Shown piece by piece: positions 10,158 through 19,361 of a stretch of 64,000 nt of DNA. The notes below the pieces were generated by a model. The model saw only the letters and a list, made by a program, of their open reading frames with translations. It was not told the origin of the DNA and made no database searches. A program made the position numbers and the translations under genes. Origin of the DNA: Oscillatoriales cyanobacterium CG2_30_40_61 (GTDB taxonomy: Bacteria > Cyanobacteriota > Cyanobacteriia > Cyanobacteriales > Microcoleaceae); the NCBI GenBank assembly GCA_001873365.1, contig MNYZ01000033.1:22961-86960 (forward strand), in the 5' to 3' direction. Positions within the stretch are counted from its first letter, which is position 1. Every line of letters starts with the position of its first letter.

Positions 10158-10475
10158 TTAATTTAGAAATTGTTCCGGTAAGCACCCATTGTCTGAATTA
10201 TAGGCTTGATTTAATTTTTCTTCGGCTAAATCATACTCTTTAATATGATTTGTTAATTGTTGTAGGGCTACGCCGCCTTTACTAGATTCCCAACGACCAT
10301 CCGGTTTGCGCCAAAATAATAGGGCTTCGCGATCGCGATCGCCAGGTTCTGGGGCTTTATGTAATACTAATAATAAGTGATCTTCCGCTACGATCGCCCG
10401 TTGTTTCCCAAAACTTTTTTGACCCAAGCGATCGGAAATTGTTACCGGAAGATTCCAAGTTAGGGGTAATTTCAT
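10158..10475 (-). CDS. Conserved-looking short protein, possibly 3'-truncated
   Basis: A 105-residue soluble protein with a clear domain-like N-terminal part (ISDRLGQKSFGKQRAIVAEDHLLLVLHKAPEPG, then a tryptophan-containing FWRKPDGRWESSKGG loop) and a helix with LTNHIKEYDLAEEKLNQAY. The last dozen residues (from NSDNG) break off without continuing the helical pattern. I recall longer cyanobacterial proteins of this type but cannot confirm it, so the gene may have lost its 3' end. No function can be assigned. A 9-unit heptamer array lies just upstream of its start. Confidence 0.6.
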   Translation of the reverse strand: MKLPLTWNLPVTISDRLGQKSFGKQRAIVAEDHLLLVLHKAPEPGDRDREALLFWRKPDGRWESSKGGVALQQLTNHIKEYDLAEEKLNQAYNSDNGCLPEQFLN

Positions 10476-10483
10476 AAAAAAAT

Positions 10484-10546
10484 GGGTAATGGGTAATGGG
10501 TAATAGGTAATGGGTAATGGGTAATGGGTAATGGGTAATGGGTAAT
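10484..10546. repeat. Heptamer tandem repeat (gggtaat), 9 units
   Basis: Nine head-to-tail 7-bp units of gggtaat, the fourth reading aggtaat. It begins 9 bp upstream of the 105-aa gene's start codon, in the position of its leader. STRR-type repeat, same period as the arrays at 5245 and 54260. Confidence 0.9.
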
Positions 10547-10590
10547 AAAGTGTTAACTGATAACTGAATCACCCATTATCTATTTTAAAG

Positions 10591-11112
10591 TTATTTTTTA
10601 TCTTTTTTTCCGTGAGAATTATCTGCTTTTGGTTCGGGTTCAGAAGACTTTAATGCTTCATCTAAAACGGCTCTAGCTTCTTCAGCTTTCCCCCTAGCTT
10701 CTCGATATCTAAGATTAGAAACGGCGAAATTTTTTAATACCTTAAACCCGTCTTTTAACTCGGTAATTTCTTCCACAGTCACAGGTTGATCTGTGAACAA
10801 AATATCAATAGATTCTCGCACTTTTAATGCTTCTTCTTTTGATTCCATCATCTTCAATTTCAAAGAAGCCAAATTACTCAGAATTTGCACAGCTTCGGAA
10901 ATGGCATCTTCTTCTTCTAAAGGACTATCATCGGGTTCTTTGACTTCGATAAACTGTTGGGGACTAAAGCCTTCTTCTAGTTCCGTTGGTAGTTTACCTG
11001 TATCCATCAATTCCATCAGTTTGTCCATAGCTTTCTCCCGGGCTTGAGATGAATCTTTGCCTCGGACGGTAAGAACGATTTCTGGACTTTGAGCAAGGGT
11101 GTAGCGAACCAT
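10591..11112 (-). CDS. Conserved hypothetical acidic helical protein
   Basis: A 173-residue protein of unknown function. The first 65 residues look like a compact alpha/beta domain (YTLAQSPEIVLTVRGKDSSQAREKAMDKLMELM). The rest is highly charged and helical, ending in a Lys-rich tail (HGKKDKK). There are no signal peptide, membrane segments or cysteines. It lies 115 bp upstream of the 105-aa gene on the same strand. Codon usage and composition match its neighbours, so it is probably a real gene. The helical C-terminal half may form a coiled coil; this is an inference from the heptad-like spacing of Leu, Val and Ala. Confidence 0.75.
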   Translation of the reverse strand: MVRYTLAQSPEIVLTVRGKDSSQAREKAMDKLMELMDTGKLPTELEEGFSPQQFIEVKEPDDSPLEEEDAISEAVQILSNLASLKLKMMESKEEALKVRESIDILFTDQPVTVEEITELKDGFKVLKNFAVSNLRYREARGKAEEARAVLDEALKSSEPEPKADNSHGKKDKK

Positions 11113-11245
11113 ATTAACACAAACTGCCTACTATAACTGCTAGAATCTATTGTAACAAAGATTAGGTTAAGTTTGTCTACAAATTTTGAATTAATATTTG
11201 CAAAAAAATCCCCCTAACGCTTAAAATAGTTTCAAGAAAATCGAT

Positions 11246-11254
11246 TGATATAAT
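11246..11254 (+). promoter_or_regulatory. Extended -10 promoter element (TGATATAAT)
   Basis: A perfect TATAAT with TG one base upstream forms an extended -10, 19 bp before the ATG of the 83-aa membrane protein. No convincing -35 box is present at 17 bp. A transcript would begin near 11261, leaving a leader of about 13 nt. Confidence 0.45.
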
Positions 11255-11273
11255 TTTTAGTTGAGTTGGAACA

Positions 11274-11525
11274 ATGAAAGAACAATTGATTAAATGGTTA
11301 AATCTAGTTTTAGTGGCAAATGTTTTTTTTGTCTTATTTAGTTTTTTTTGGTTAGTCGTTGCGGTTTTAGGTCATTCTTTTAAAGTTAATCTCGGGTTGG
11401 ATTTATGGTATAAACTTTGGGAACCTGTCTTTACTCCCGCCATTGGGATTTTAATGGGGGGGGCGATTTTGAGTTGGGCAATTGGTAAGGTTAATCAATT
11501 ATTTTTTAGTCCTAAATCTGATTAG
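11274..11525 (+). CDS. Small two-pass membrane protein, unknown function
   Basis: An 83-residue protein with two hydrophobic segments, about residues 10-33 (rich in Phe, Val and Leu) and 51-72 (PAIGILMGGAILSWAIG), joined by a loop with LDLWYKLWEP. It is basic at the N terminus. I do not recognise the family, and function cannot be assigned. It has its own extended -10 element, is divergent from the acidic helical protein, and is followed by a duplicated hairpin element that separates it from convergent gatB. Confidence 0.7.
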   Translation: MKEQLIKWLNLVLVANVFFVLFSFFWLVVAVLGHSFKVNLGLDLWYKLWEPVFTPAIGILMGGAILSWAIGKVNQLFFSPKSD

Positions 11526-11556
11526 TTTTACAATTAAGGTTAGGTTCAGAGCTTGT

Positions 11557-11806
11557 AAAACCCAACCTTTATCTCGTTTCTAGGTTCTACCTAGAAATGC
11601 TATTAATGGAGGCTCCGCCTCCTATTATTTGAGGCAGAGCCTCAAAATTAGCGTTCCAATGCCGAGCATTGGAACCAGAGAAAAAACCCAACCTTTATCT
11701 CGTTTCTAGGTTCTACCTAGAAATGCTATTAATGGAGGCTCCGCCTCCTATTATTTGAGGCAGAGCCTCAAAATTAGCATTCCAATGCCGAGCATTGGAA
11801 CCAGAG
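11557..11806. repeat. Two tandem 124-bp copies of a four-hairpin element
   Basis: Copies 11557-11680 and 11683-11806 are identical except for one base (g/a in the last stem). Each contains four perfect inverted repeats, all with exactly three loop bases: tttctaggt-tct-acctagaaa (9 bp), ggaggc-tcc-gcctcc (6 bp), tttgaggc-aga-gcctcaaa (8 bp) and gttccaatgc-cga-gcattggaac (10 bp; outermost pair lost in copy 2). The block fills the gap between convergent genes, so it may terminate both transcripts. No open reading frame or transposase is present; it resembles a REP/MITE-like cyanobacterial repeat. Confidence 0.9.
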
Positions 11807-11814
11807 GAATCTCT

Positions 11815-13305
11815 TTATTTTTTGAGTTTTTCTCCTAAGATTTGATTAGTGAGTTTAGGGTCAGCCCGGCCTCCGGTTTTTTTCATAATTTGACCGACAA
11901 AAAATCCTTGGAGTTTAGTTTTTCCGGCGTGATATTGTTCTAATTCCTTGGGATTTTCGATCAAAACTTGATCGATAATTTCCGCTAAAGCTGTAGGATC
12001 GGATAATTGGATTAATCCTTTTGCTTCAACTAAAACTTTAGGAGATCCACCTTGGGTTAACAATTCCGGTAATAAATCCTTAGCAATTTTACCGCTAATA
12101 GTTCCCGCTTCAATTAAAGCAATTAATTCGGCTAATCCTTCAGGTTTGAGGGCGACTTCAGTAACACTGCATTTTTCATTTTTGATATGGGCAGTAATAT
12201 CCCCCATAATCCAATTTACCGCTTGTTTAATATTAGCTCCGGCGGCAATTGTGGCTTCAAAATATTCAGAAATCGGGTGATCATCCGTTAATACGCGGGT
12301 ATCGTAGGGGGATAATCCTAATTCCGATTCATAGCGATGGCGTTTTTCGGCGGGGAGTTCAGGTAATTGAGATTTCCAGGTTTTGAGTTGTTCAGCAGAT
12401 ACTTGAATTGGCGGAAGATCGGGTTCAGGAAAATAGCGATAATCGCTTGATCCTTCTTTTTTCCGCATACTAATAGTGCGTTGACTGCCTTCTTCCCATA
12501 ACCGGGTTTCTTGAACAATTTCTTCCCCGGTTTCAATCGCTTTAATTTGCCGTTCAATTTCATGATCAATCGCCCGTTGGATAGCACTAAAAGAGTTCAT
12601 GTTTTTGATTTCGACTTTAGTACCGAACTCTTTTTGTCCCACCGGACGCACCGAAATATTCACATCACATCGCAGGGAACCCTCTTGCATATTGCCATCA
12701 CTCACGCCCAAATAACGCATAATTCGACGCACTTCTTGGGCATATTCGGCGGCTTCTTGTCCCGAACGAATATCAGGTTCAGAGACGATTTCAGCTAAAG
12801 CAATCCCCGCCCGGTTATAATCCACCATAGAATAGGTGGAACCGGAAAGGCGATCGCTTCCGCCATGGACTAATTTTCCCGCATCTTCTTCAATATGTAA
12901 GCGAGTAATCCCAATAGTTTTGCGAGTTGCACTGCCATCTTCATCGACAATTTCTATTTCTAAATGACCCTTGATGGCAATGGGTAAATCATATTGAGAA
13001 ATTTGATAATTTTTAGGCAAATCAGGATAAAAATATTGTTTGCGATCAAATTTACTGTAAGGAGCAATTTCACAATTCAGGGCTAACCCGGCTTTTACCG
13101 CATATTCTAAGACTTTTTCATTTAAGACAGGTAGGACACCGGGTAATCCCATACAAATGGGGTCAATATTCATATTAGGATCGGCCCCAAATTTCGTCGA
13201 AGAATTGGAGAAAATCTTAGTTTCGGTGTTCAATTGACAATGGGTTTCTAACCCAATAATCGCTTCGTATTCTGTTTTAACAGGTGCAGTAGCAGTCATA
13301 GACAT
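11815..13305 (-). CDS. gatB: Aspartyl/glutamyl-tRNA(Asn/Gln) amidotransferase subunit B
   Basis: Subunit B of the GatCAB complex, which amidates Glu-tRNA(Gln) (and Asp-tRNA(Asn) where needed) using ammonia channelled from GatA. The 496-residue length is full. Family landmarks are [13 protein letters not shown] at the start, [21 protein letters not shown], the [10 protein letters not shown] segment, [14 protein letters not shown], and the C-terminal YqeY-like tail ending with [10 protein letters not shown]. Two in-frame start codons lie 6 bp apart (13305 and 13299). It is not adjacent to gatA or gatC, as is usual in cyanobacteria. Confidence 0.97.
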   Translation of the reverse strand: MSMTATAPVKTEYEAIIGLETHCQLNTETKIFSNSSTKFGADPNMNIDPICMGLPGVLPVLNEKVLEYAVKAGLALNCEIAPYSKFDRKQYFYPDLPKNYQISQYDLPIAIKGHLEIEIVDEDGSATRKTIGITRLHIEEDAGKLVHGGSDRLSGSTYSMVDYNRAGIALAEIVSEPDIRSGQEAAEYAQEVRRIMRYLGVSDGNMQEGSLRCDVNISVRPVGQKEFGTKVEIKNMNSFSAIQRAIDHEIERQIKAIETGEEIVQETRLWEEGSQRTISMRKKEGSSDYRYFPEPDLPPIQVSAEQLKTWKSQLPELPAEKRHRYESELGLSPYDTRVLTDDHPISEYFEATIAAGANIKQAVNWIMGDITAHIKNEKCSVTEVALKPEGLAELIALIEAGTISGKIAKDLLPELLTQGGSPKVLVEAKGLIQLSDPTALAEIIDQVLIENPKELEQYHAGKTKLQGFFVGQIMKKTGGRADPKLTNQILGEKLKK

Positions 13306-13425
13306 CCATCAGAATTTTTTTAACAACTATTCTCTATAGTATAGCAATTTTCCAGAGATTGTAATATTGTATCCAGACAAAATACTGTAAAATATTAATC
13401 TTAAGCTGAGTTTGTATGTTTGATC

Positions 13426-14454
13426 ATGGTAATTTCTAATTCTCCCGTCTTATCACCGAATAAGTACACGGGGGTTAACCCTCGGTTAAAGATTGACACC
13501 TTTCGAGAACAATGTCCCCTGGCTGCGGGAGAGGATGTGATTCAGGGGTTAACCCAAAGGCCAAAAACCCTACCGCCTAAATATTTTTATGATGATCAAG
13601 GATCATTATTGTTTGAAAAAATTTGTGATTTACCAGAATATTATTTGACCCGTACTGAAACAAAAATTTTACAAAATTATGCTTCAGAAATTGCTCATTT
13701 AACTGGCGCCTGTGAAATTGTAGAATTGGGAAGTGGGAGTTCTACAAAAACTCGGATTCTATTAGACGCTTATCAAGATTTAGATCATCCGTTGCATTAT
13801 TTACCCATTGATATTAGTGGTGGAATTTTAGAACAAAGTGCTTATGATCTGTTGGAAAATTACCCAACGCTGCATATTCATGGCATTGTTAGTACCTATG
13901 AAACAGCCTTAAAGCATCTAAATTTTTCTCCCTTACCTGCCCGAATGATCGGCTTTATTGGTAGTACCTTGGGCAATTTAAAACCGGAAGAATGTCATGT
14001 TTTCTTTTCCCATATTGTGGAGGCTTTGCAACCGGGGGATTATTTTTTATTGGGGGTTGATTTACACAAATCTCCATCAATTTTAGAACCTGCTTATGAT
14101 GATAGTCAGGGGGTGACAGCGGCATTTAACTTGAATATGTTGCGACATTTAAACCATCTGTTTGAAGGTAATTTTAATTTACAGAACTTTGAACATTTGG
14201 CATTTTATAATCAGACTGACCATCAAATTGAAATGCACTTAAAAAGTTTGCGATCGCAAACTGTTGAACTGAAAAAGCTCAATTTAGCCATTGAATTTAC
14301 CACCGGAGAAACCATTCATACGGAAATTTCTCGCAAGTTTGAACTGGAAAAAATCCGAGCAGAATTAGAGGATTTAGGCTTAGTTTCCCTCAAGACTTGG
14401 ACAGACGAAAATCAATGGTTTGGGTTGATTTTGTATCAATTAAAGATGGTTTAA
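13426..14454 (+). CDS. egtD: L-histidine N-alpha-methyltransferase (EgtD family)
   Basis: SAM-dependent enzyme that trimethylates histidine to hercynine, the first step of ergothioneine synthesis. The sequence has the characteristic N-terminal LPPKYFYDDQGSLLFEKICD and EYYLTRTETKIL, the SAM loop ELGSGSSTKTR, and FIGSTLGNLKPEE with a later LLGVDLHKS. It is 342 residues from the ATG at 13426; a TTG two codons upstream keeps the frame open but the ATG is preferred. No egtB or egtC neighbour is present here, so the partner sulfoxide synthase must be elsewhere. It ends 12 bp before a strong terminator hairpin shared with the convergent LCP gene. Confidence 0.92.
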   Translation: MVISNSPVLSPNKYTGVNPRLKIDTFREQCPLAAGEDVIQGLTQRPKTLPPKYFYDDQGSLLFEKICDLPEYYLTRTETKILQNYASEIAHLTGACEIVELGSGSSTKTRILLDAYQDLDHPLHYLPIDISGGILEQSAYDLLENYPTLHIHGIVSTYETALKHLNFSPLPARMIGFIGSTLGNLKPEECHVFFSHIVEALQPGDYFLLGVDLHKSPSILEPAYDDSQGVTAAFNLNMLRHLNHLFEGNFNLQNFEHLAFYNQTDHQIEMHLKSLRSQTVELKKLNLAIEFTTGETIHTEISRKFELEKIRAELEDLGLVSLKTWTDENQWFGLILYQLKMV

Positions 14455-14465
14455 GATTTAGTAAT

Positions 14466-14501
14466 CTCAAGGAAGCATTAAATGTTAAAGTCTTCCTTGA
14501 G
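14466..14501. terminator. Bidirectional terminator between egtD and LCP gene
   Basis: Perfect 10-bp inverted repeat ctcaaggaag (14466-14475) and cttccttgag (14492-14501) with a 16-nt loop and T-rich sequence following on the plus strand (caattttattt). It lies exactly between two convergent genes. Confidence 0.8.
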
Positions 14502-14506
14502 CAATT

Positions 14507-15811
14507 TTATTTGATCCAATCTTCTCCAACTCTAATAGTTAAATCAGACCCCATATCACCCGTTACTGAAGATTTAATTTCACCTAAACCAAGGGTTTTT
14601 TGCATCAGTTTAGCCGCCCCTAAATCTCCTCCTTGAACAATAATTTGGGTTTTCAGTTGTTGATTAGATTCAATCGGGACTAAATAAACTTGATTAAACC
14701 CTTGATTTGATAAAAAATCTAACATTTTCTCTCCTGCTTTCGGATTACTAGAATTATTTTGAATTGCAATTTTTAAATCCTTAGATAAGGTTTCATAAGC
14801 AGAAGGTTCGTAGGCACTTTTTAAAATAAATCCGGTGGAATCTAATCTAAAATATTGATACATAACCCGATCGCGTCCCCGTTCATCCATTAACCAATAA
14901 CTACTATTAGAATATTCCTCCGAACTAGAACGACCGGGTAACATCACCATTTTAAAGTTCTGAGGTTCCAGATTCAATCCAAAATTAACTAAGGTTAAAA
15001 TTTCTTCAAAACTTAAATTAGTATCAATATATTTTTGCATAATCCGAATAATTTCAGGAACACGAGGTAAAACCGTCGGATCTTTCAGTCGCACTAAAAT
15101 CGCTTCCATTAAGGCTTGTTGACGCTGTACCCGGCCTAAATCGCCATAACCATCTCCGCGAAACCTGACAAATTGATCCGCCTGTTCACCATTAATTGTT
15201 TGCCAACCGGGAGCTAAATTAATATTTAATTTTTGGGTTTTATCCTGATAGGACATTCGTTGGGGAATATAAACTTCTACTCCGCCTAAAAAATCAACTA
15301 ATTCTCGAAATGCGCCACTACTAACCCGAATATAACGGTTAACTTCAACCTGATTTAAAATATTTTGAACCACTGCTTTTGCTAATTTAGGGCCACCCCA
15401 ATAGTTAGCTTCATTAATTTTTCCCGTCCCATAACCCGGAATTTCAACTTGAGTATCCCGAGGAATAGATAATAAACTAACTGATTTATCTTGGGGTTGA
15501 AAATTGACAAATAAAACCGTATCACTGCGACCTTTAAATAGATCGGGAGAGGAGTTAGAACTTTGGGGACTGCCATCAATTCCCAGGACTAAAATATTAA
15601 CGGGACGAGACAAACTATATTTAAATCTATGTTGCCAGAGTCCATCTAAAATATTAGATTCTGGTTCGGTAAAATCAAATTTTTCAGGAGCCAATAAAGC
15701 CGTCACCGCGCCTAAAATTGCCGAGGTACTAGCTAAGAATAAAATAATAAAACTAAAAAAGAATAGTTGCAGAATCTTAGGCTTTTTGGGAGAAGGGAAG
15801 GGAGAAGTCAT
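14507..15811 (-). CDS. LytR-CpsA-Psr (LCP) family glycopolymer ligase with LytR_C domain
   Basis: Membrane-anchored enzyme of the LCP family, which transfers undecaprenyl-linked glycopolymers to the cell wall. Residues 1-40 hold a short cytoplasmic stretch and one transmembrane helix (LFFFSFIILFLAST). The LCP domain shows ILVLGIDG, GRSDTVLFVNF, LLSIPRDTQV and FRGDGYGDLGRVQRQQ, the conserved Arg/Asp residues that bind the pyrophosphate lipid. A C-terminal LytR_C domain spans about 350-430. The 434-residue length is typical. It could attach the product of the polysaccharide locus at 31-43 kb to peptidoglycan, but that link is an inference. Confidence 0.92.
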   Translation of the reverse strand: MTSPFPSPKKPKILQLFFFSFIILFLASTSAILGAVTALLAPEKFDFTEPESNILDGLWQHRFKYSLSRPVNILVLGIDGSPQSSNSSPDLFKGRSDTVLFVNFQPQDKSVSLLSIPRDTQVEIPGYGTGKINEANYWGGPKLAKAVVQNILNQVEVNRYIRVSSGAFRELVDFLGGVEVYIPQRMSYQDKTQKLNINLAPGWQTINGEQADQFVRFRGDGYGDLGRVQRQQALMEAILVRLKDPTVLPRVPEIIRIMQKYIDTNLSFEEILTLVNFGLNLEPQNFKMVMLPGRSSSEEYSNSSYWLMDERGRDRVMYQYFRLDSTGFILKSAYEPSAYETLSKDLKIAIQNNSSNPKAGEKMLDFLSNQGFNQVYLVPIESNQQLKTQIIVQGGDLGAAKLMQKTLGLGEIKSSVTGDMGSDLTIRVGEDWIK

Positions 15812-15934
15812 GCTGATTTAAGGATAGCTTTTATTTAAACCTAGAAACTAGAATCCTATCGTCTAATAGTTGGGTTAATTTGTCAAGACAATTGCATCAT
15901 CTTTGATCTTCTCCATTCCCTGTTGATCAAATCT

Positions 15935-16618
15935 TTAAACTTTCAATCCCGCTTCCCGTAGCCGCTCAATGGAAATCTTAGCAGATTCAGAGACTTGATA
16001 ATGACTATCTTTGGCTAAATAATTTAGCGCAGAAAGGCTTTTTGGCGTGACTAAATTCCCCAGAGCTTCTGCTAAACGTTGGCGCACTAACCAATCTTCC
16101 GCTTGAGCAAATCGCAGAATTTTATCAACCGATTCCACATCTTTAATTTCTCCGATCGCCGCAATTGCAGCTTGATGTAAAATCACTTCATCACTATCTA
16201 ATGCTGCTAACAAAACATCCCGGGCGCGAATATCTTTGAGGTTGCCCAGGGAGACCGCCGCACTAAATCTAACTAGCCAATCTGTATCCTCATAAAAAGC
16301 TCTAACTAAAGGTTCAAATGCTCGAATATCTCCCAGATATCCCAGGGCTCCTGCTGCATCGGCTCTCACCCCATAATCCGGGTCATTTTCTAATAGTTTC
16401 ACCAATAGAAAATAACATTCTTCCGTAGGTTTAATTCCCAGGGCAAAAATTGCCATAGAACGGACTTGTAAACTTTCATCTTCTAGGACTTTTTTAATTA
16501 AAGGAACAGCATCCTCTGGAGGAACATTTCTCAAAGAAGCTAATCCTAATAAGCGATCGCGTAAGTTTTTGCTGCCTAGCTGATGGGCAATATTTTCTAA
16601 ATTCAACGGTTGACTCAT
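15935..16618 (-). CDS. HEAT-repeat protein, PBS-lyase type (NblB-like)
   Basis: A 227-residue helical repeat protein built of about six PBS-lyase HEAT-like units, each recognisable by patterns such as VRSMAIFALG, VRADAAGALGYLGD, VRFSAAVSLGNLKD and VRQRLAEALGNL. Such proteins in cyanobacteria include bilin lyases (CpcE/F) and NblB, which removes chromophores from phycobiliproteins during phycobilisome breakdown. Size and repeat content suit NblB, but no phycobiliprotein gene is near, so the name is tentative. It has no signal peptide and is cytosolic. Confidence 0.85.
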   Translation of the reverse strand: MSQPLNLENIAHQLGSKNLRDRLLGLASLRNVPPEDAVPLIKKVLEDESLQVRSMAIFALGIKPTEECYFLLVKLLENDPDYGVRADAAGALGYLGDIRAFEPLVRAFYEDTDWLVRFSAAVSLGNLKDIRARDVLLAALDSDEVILHQAAIAAIGEIKDVESVDKILRFAQAEDWLVRQRLAEALGNLVTPKSLSALNYLAKDSHYQVSESAKISIERLREAGLKV

Positions 16619-16687
16619 TTGTAAATCAGGTTTGGCTAAATCTTTACTTATTATAGCCAGGTTAGAAAAAATTTGCAGAATTAATTG

Positions 16688-17341
16688 CTAGAGTTTTTGA
16701 TGTACCATAAAATGTCCCCAATGTTCTTCTCCTTGACGGCTAGGAGTTGATTCAGTCACCGGATACAGGGAAACAATCTGAAATTTCCCTTGAAAATACC
16801 CTCGAATCTCCGCCGGGGTGATGCCAAAAGGTGGCCCTCCGGCACGGGAATGGGTAAAAAATAATCCGAATAATTGCCCATGGGGTTTCATAATTGACTC
16901 AACTAAATTGACATAATTAGGGCGTTGATCTGGGGAAATAGCACAAAAACAAGTATGTTCAATCACATAATCAAACTCTCCTAAAAACTCCTGGGGTAAG
17001 TCAAAAATATCCTGTTTTAAAAATTTTGCTGAAGTCGGCAAATATTCTCCAGATCCCTTGAGAATTGACGATTGATTTATGAATAATTGTTGATAGTTTA
17101 ATGCGTCTTTAATCGCAGAAGCAGCAAAATCAAACCCAATCACCTCAAATCCATAACTAGCAAATAATAGGGCATCATAACCCCTTCCACAGCCTAAAAC
17201 CGCCGTTTTTCCCGGGGCTGGAGCCTGAGAAGATTGCAAAAACCTAACAAATGGCGAGGCGGGTTCTCCTAAGTCCCAACCTGTAGTTCCCTGTTGATAG
17301 CGTTCTTCCCAAAAATTTCCTTCATTAACGGATACAATCAT
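16688..17341 (-). CDS. SAM-dependent methyltransferase, thiopurine methyltransferase-like
   Basis: Class I methyltransferase of the TPMT-like group. FWEERYQQGTTGWDLGEPASP at the N terminus and AVLGCGRGYDALLFASYGFEVIGFD (SAM loop and following acidic strand) are diagnostic; FDYVIEHTCFCAI resembles motif IV of this group. The frame opens at an ATG at 17347, but the aagagg ribosome binding site abuts that codon and is 6 bp from the ATG at 17341, so the latter is preferred (217 residues). Members methylate small thiols, selenium compounds, halides or arsenite. The substrate is not readable here. Confidence 0.85.
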   Translation of the reverse strand: MIVSVNEGNFWEERYQQGTTGWDLGEPASPFVRFLQSSQAPAPGKTAVLGCGRGYDALLFASYGFEVIGFDFAASAIKDALNYQQLFINQSSILKGSGEYLPTSAKFLKQDIFDLPQEFLGEFDYVIEHTCFCAISPDQRPNYVNLVESIMKPHGQLFGLFFTHSRAGGPPFGITPAEIRGYFQGKFQIVSLYPVTESTPSRQGEEHWGHFMVHQKL

Positions 17342-17444
17342 AACCATCCTCTTGTTGAATTAAGTTAAACTAATTACAGACTTGCTGATTTTTTATTGTT
17401 AAAAATCTCGTGCATCTTCCCACGAACCTTTTTAGAGTATTGTT

Positions 17445-19274
17445 ATGGAATTTTACCAGTCTGTGCGTTATTCATCTGCTTTAGAACAAGCCATTGATCG
17501 CAATCCATTTATTGTAACACCAGAAACTTGTTTAGCAGATGTGATCAAAATACTAGGTCAATCTCAAAATCATTGTCTCTTAAACTCCGGTAGTTCTTTA
17601 ATAGAAGAATCTCGGGCAAGCTGTGTTTTGGTTATTAATCAAAACTCAGAAGAAATTATTCCGGCACTTGCCGACGAACAACCTCAGACGGCTGCGGTTG
17701 TAGGAATAATCACCGAACGAGATATTGTTCAGTTAATGGCAACAGAAATTTTAGATCCTGTGATTAAAAAAAATCTTAATCAAATCAGAGTTGCTGAAAT
17801 AATGTCTCCCATTTCTGTTAGTTTAACAGAATCTGATGATCAAGATATTTTTACAGCTTTATCCCTATTTCGGCAATATCAAATTTTACACTTACCCGTT
17901 TTAGATATTCGAGGTCTATTAGTGGGAGTGATTACCCCAGAACGAATTCGTCAGGTTTTACAACCTGCTAATATTTTAAGATTGCGTCGGGTGGGAGATG
18001 AAATGATTACCCAAGTGATTACGGCTCCAGTCACAACATCCGTATTAAGTTTAGCCCAAATGATGACCGCCCATCAAGCGAGTTATGTGGTTATTTTTCA
18101 AGCGGGAACTCAGAAAAAATTAACCCCTATTGGATTAGTTACGGAACAGGATATTGTGGAAGCGCAATTTTTAGAATTAGATTTAGCCGCGACTTCTGCA
18201 ACAACAGTAATGAGAAATCTATCCTTTTCTTTGAAAATTAATGATTCTCTGTGGACAGCCCATCAAGAAATGCAAAAACAACAGGTACAACGACTAATTG
18301 TTTGTGGGGAAGAAGGAGAGTTATTAGGAATAATTACACAGGTTAGTTTATTAAGAATGCTTGACCCGACGGAAATGTATCGGGTGGTGAAACAACTCCA
18401 ACAATCGGTTCATCAACTACAAACGGAAAAATTAGAACTGTTAAAAAGCCGGAATGCTGAACTAGAAAAACAAGTTGAAGAACGCACATCTAAGGTGAAA
18501 GAACTGCAACAGTTAAATCTGCTTAAGGATGATTTTTTGAGCACGGTTTCCCATGAACTCCGCACCCCCTTAGCTAATATGAAAATGGCAATTCATATGT
18601 TAAAAATTGTCCCCGATTCCGAGCGAGGTAAAAAATATTTAGAAATATTAGAATCAGAATGTATGCGAGAAACTAATTTAATTAATGATTTATTAGATTT
18701 ACAACGTTTAGAATCTTCCGCCGCACCTATTACCATCGACAGTTTAGATTTATTGGAATGGTTACCTAATATTATTAATCCCTTTTATTCTCGTACCCAA
18801 GAAAGGAATCAGGTGCTAAATGTCCAGTATTATCCCTATTTACAATCTATTAGAACTAACTCCAATAGTTTAGAAAGAATTATAGCAGAATTGTTAAATA
18901 ATGCCTGTAAATATACTCCCAATGGAGGAGAAATTTTCTTAGGAATTCATTATCGTTCTTTGTCTAATTGGCGAGAATTAACTTCGACAACTAAAAATAA
19001 ACGTAAAACCAAGACACAGAATATTTCTTTACCCTCTCCCCCCATTTCTGACCCCTTACAAATTGTGATTCGTAACCCAGCCGAAATTCCAGAACAAGAA
19101 CTCCCCCGAATTTTTGAGAAGTTTTATCGAGTTCCGAATGCAGACCCCTGGAAGCAAGGAGGAACCGGATTAGGGTTAGCATTAGTGCAAAAGTTAGTAG
19201 CACAATTAAACGGGACAATTCAAGTGGAAAGTAGCCAAAATCTCACCACTTTTACGATTGAATTTCCCGGTTAA
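17445..19274 (+). CDS. Histidine kinase with four N-terminal CBS domains
   Basis: A 609-residue cytoplasmic sensor kinase. Two CBS pairs occupy about residues 19-175 (VVGIITERDIVQL, VAEIMSPISVSL, LVGVITPERIRQVL) and 187-310 (PIGLVTEQDIVEA, LLGIITQVSLLRML). A coiled coil follows (about 318-355, Gln/Glu/Leu rich), then the HisKA box STVSHELRTPLANM with the phosphoacceptor near residue 370, and an HATPase with NNACKYTPNGGE, EKFYR and GGTGLGLALVQKL. No membrane segment is present, so it is a soluble sensor. CBS pairs normally bind adenine nucleotides or SAM, so energy or nucleotide sensing is an inference. No response regulator gene is adjacent. Confidence 0.92.
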   Translation: MEFYQSVRYSSALEQAIDRNPFIVTPETCLADVIKILGQSQNHCLLNSGSSLIEESRASCVLVINQNSEEIIPALADEQPQTAAVVGIITERDIVQLMATEILDPVIKKNLNQIRVAEIMSPISVSLTESDDQDIFTALSLFRQYQILHLPVLDIRGLLVGVITPERIRQVLQPANILRLRRVGDEMITQVITAPVTTSVLSLAQMMTAHQASYVVIFQAGTQKKLTPIGLVTEQDIVEAQFLELDLAATSATTVMRNLSFSLKINDSLWTAHQEMQKQQVQRLIVCGEEGELLGIITQVSLLRMLDPTEMYRVVKQLQQSVHQLQTEKLELLKSRNAELEKQVEERTSKVKELQQLNLLKDDFLSTVSHELRTPLANMKMAIHMLKIVPDSERGKKYLEILESECMRETNLINDLLDLQRLESSAAPITIDSLDLLEWLPNIINPFYSRTQERNQVLNVQYYPYLQSIRTNSNSLERIIAELLNNACKYTPNGGEIFLGIHYRSLSNWRELTSTTKNKRKTKTQNISLPSPPISDPLQIVIRNPAEIPEQELPRIFEKFYRVPNADPWKQGGTGLGLALVQKLVAQLNGTIQVESSQNLTTFTIEFPG

Positions 19275-19361
19275 GTGACTGCTGATTAAAAATGGGGTAT
19301 GATCATCATGTATGATTAAATTTAGACACAGCAATAGTGAACAATTTTATTTTTTAAAACC

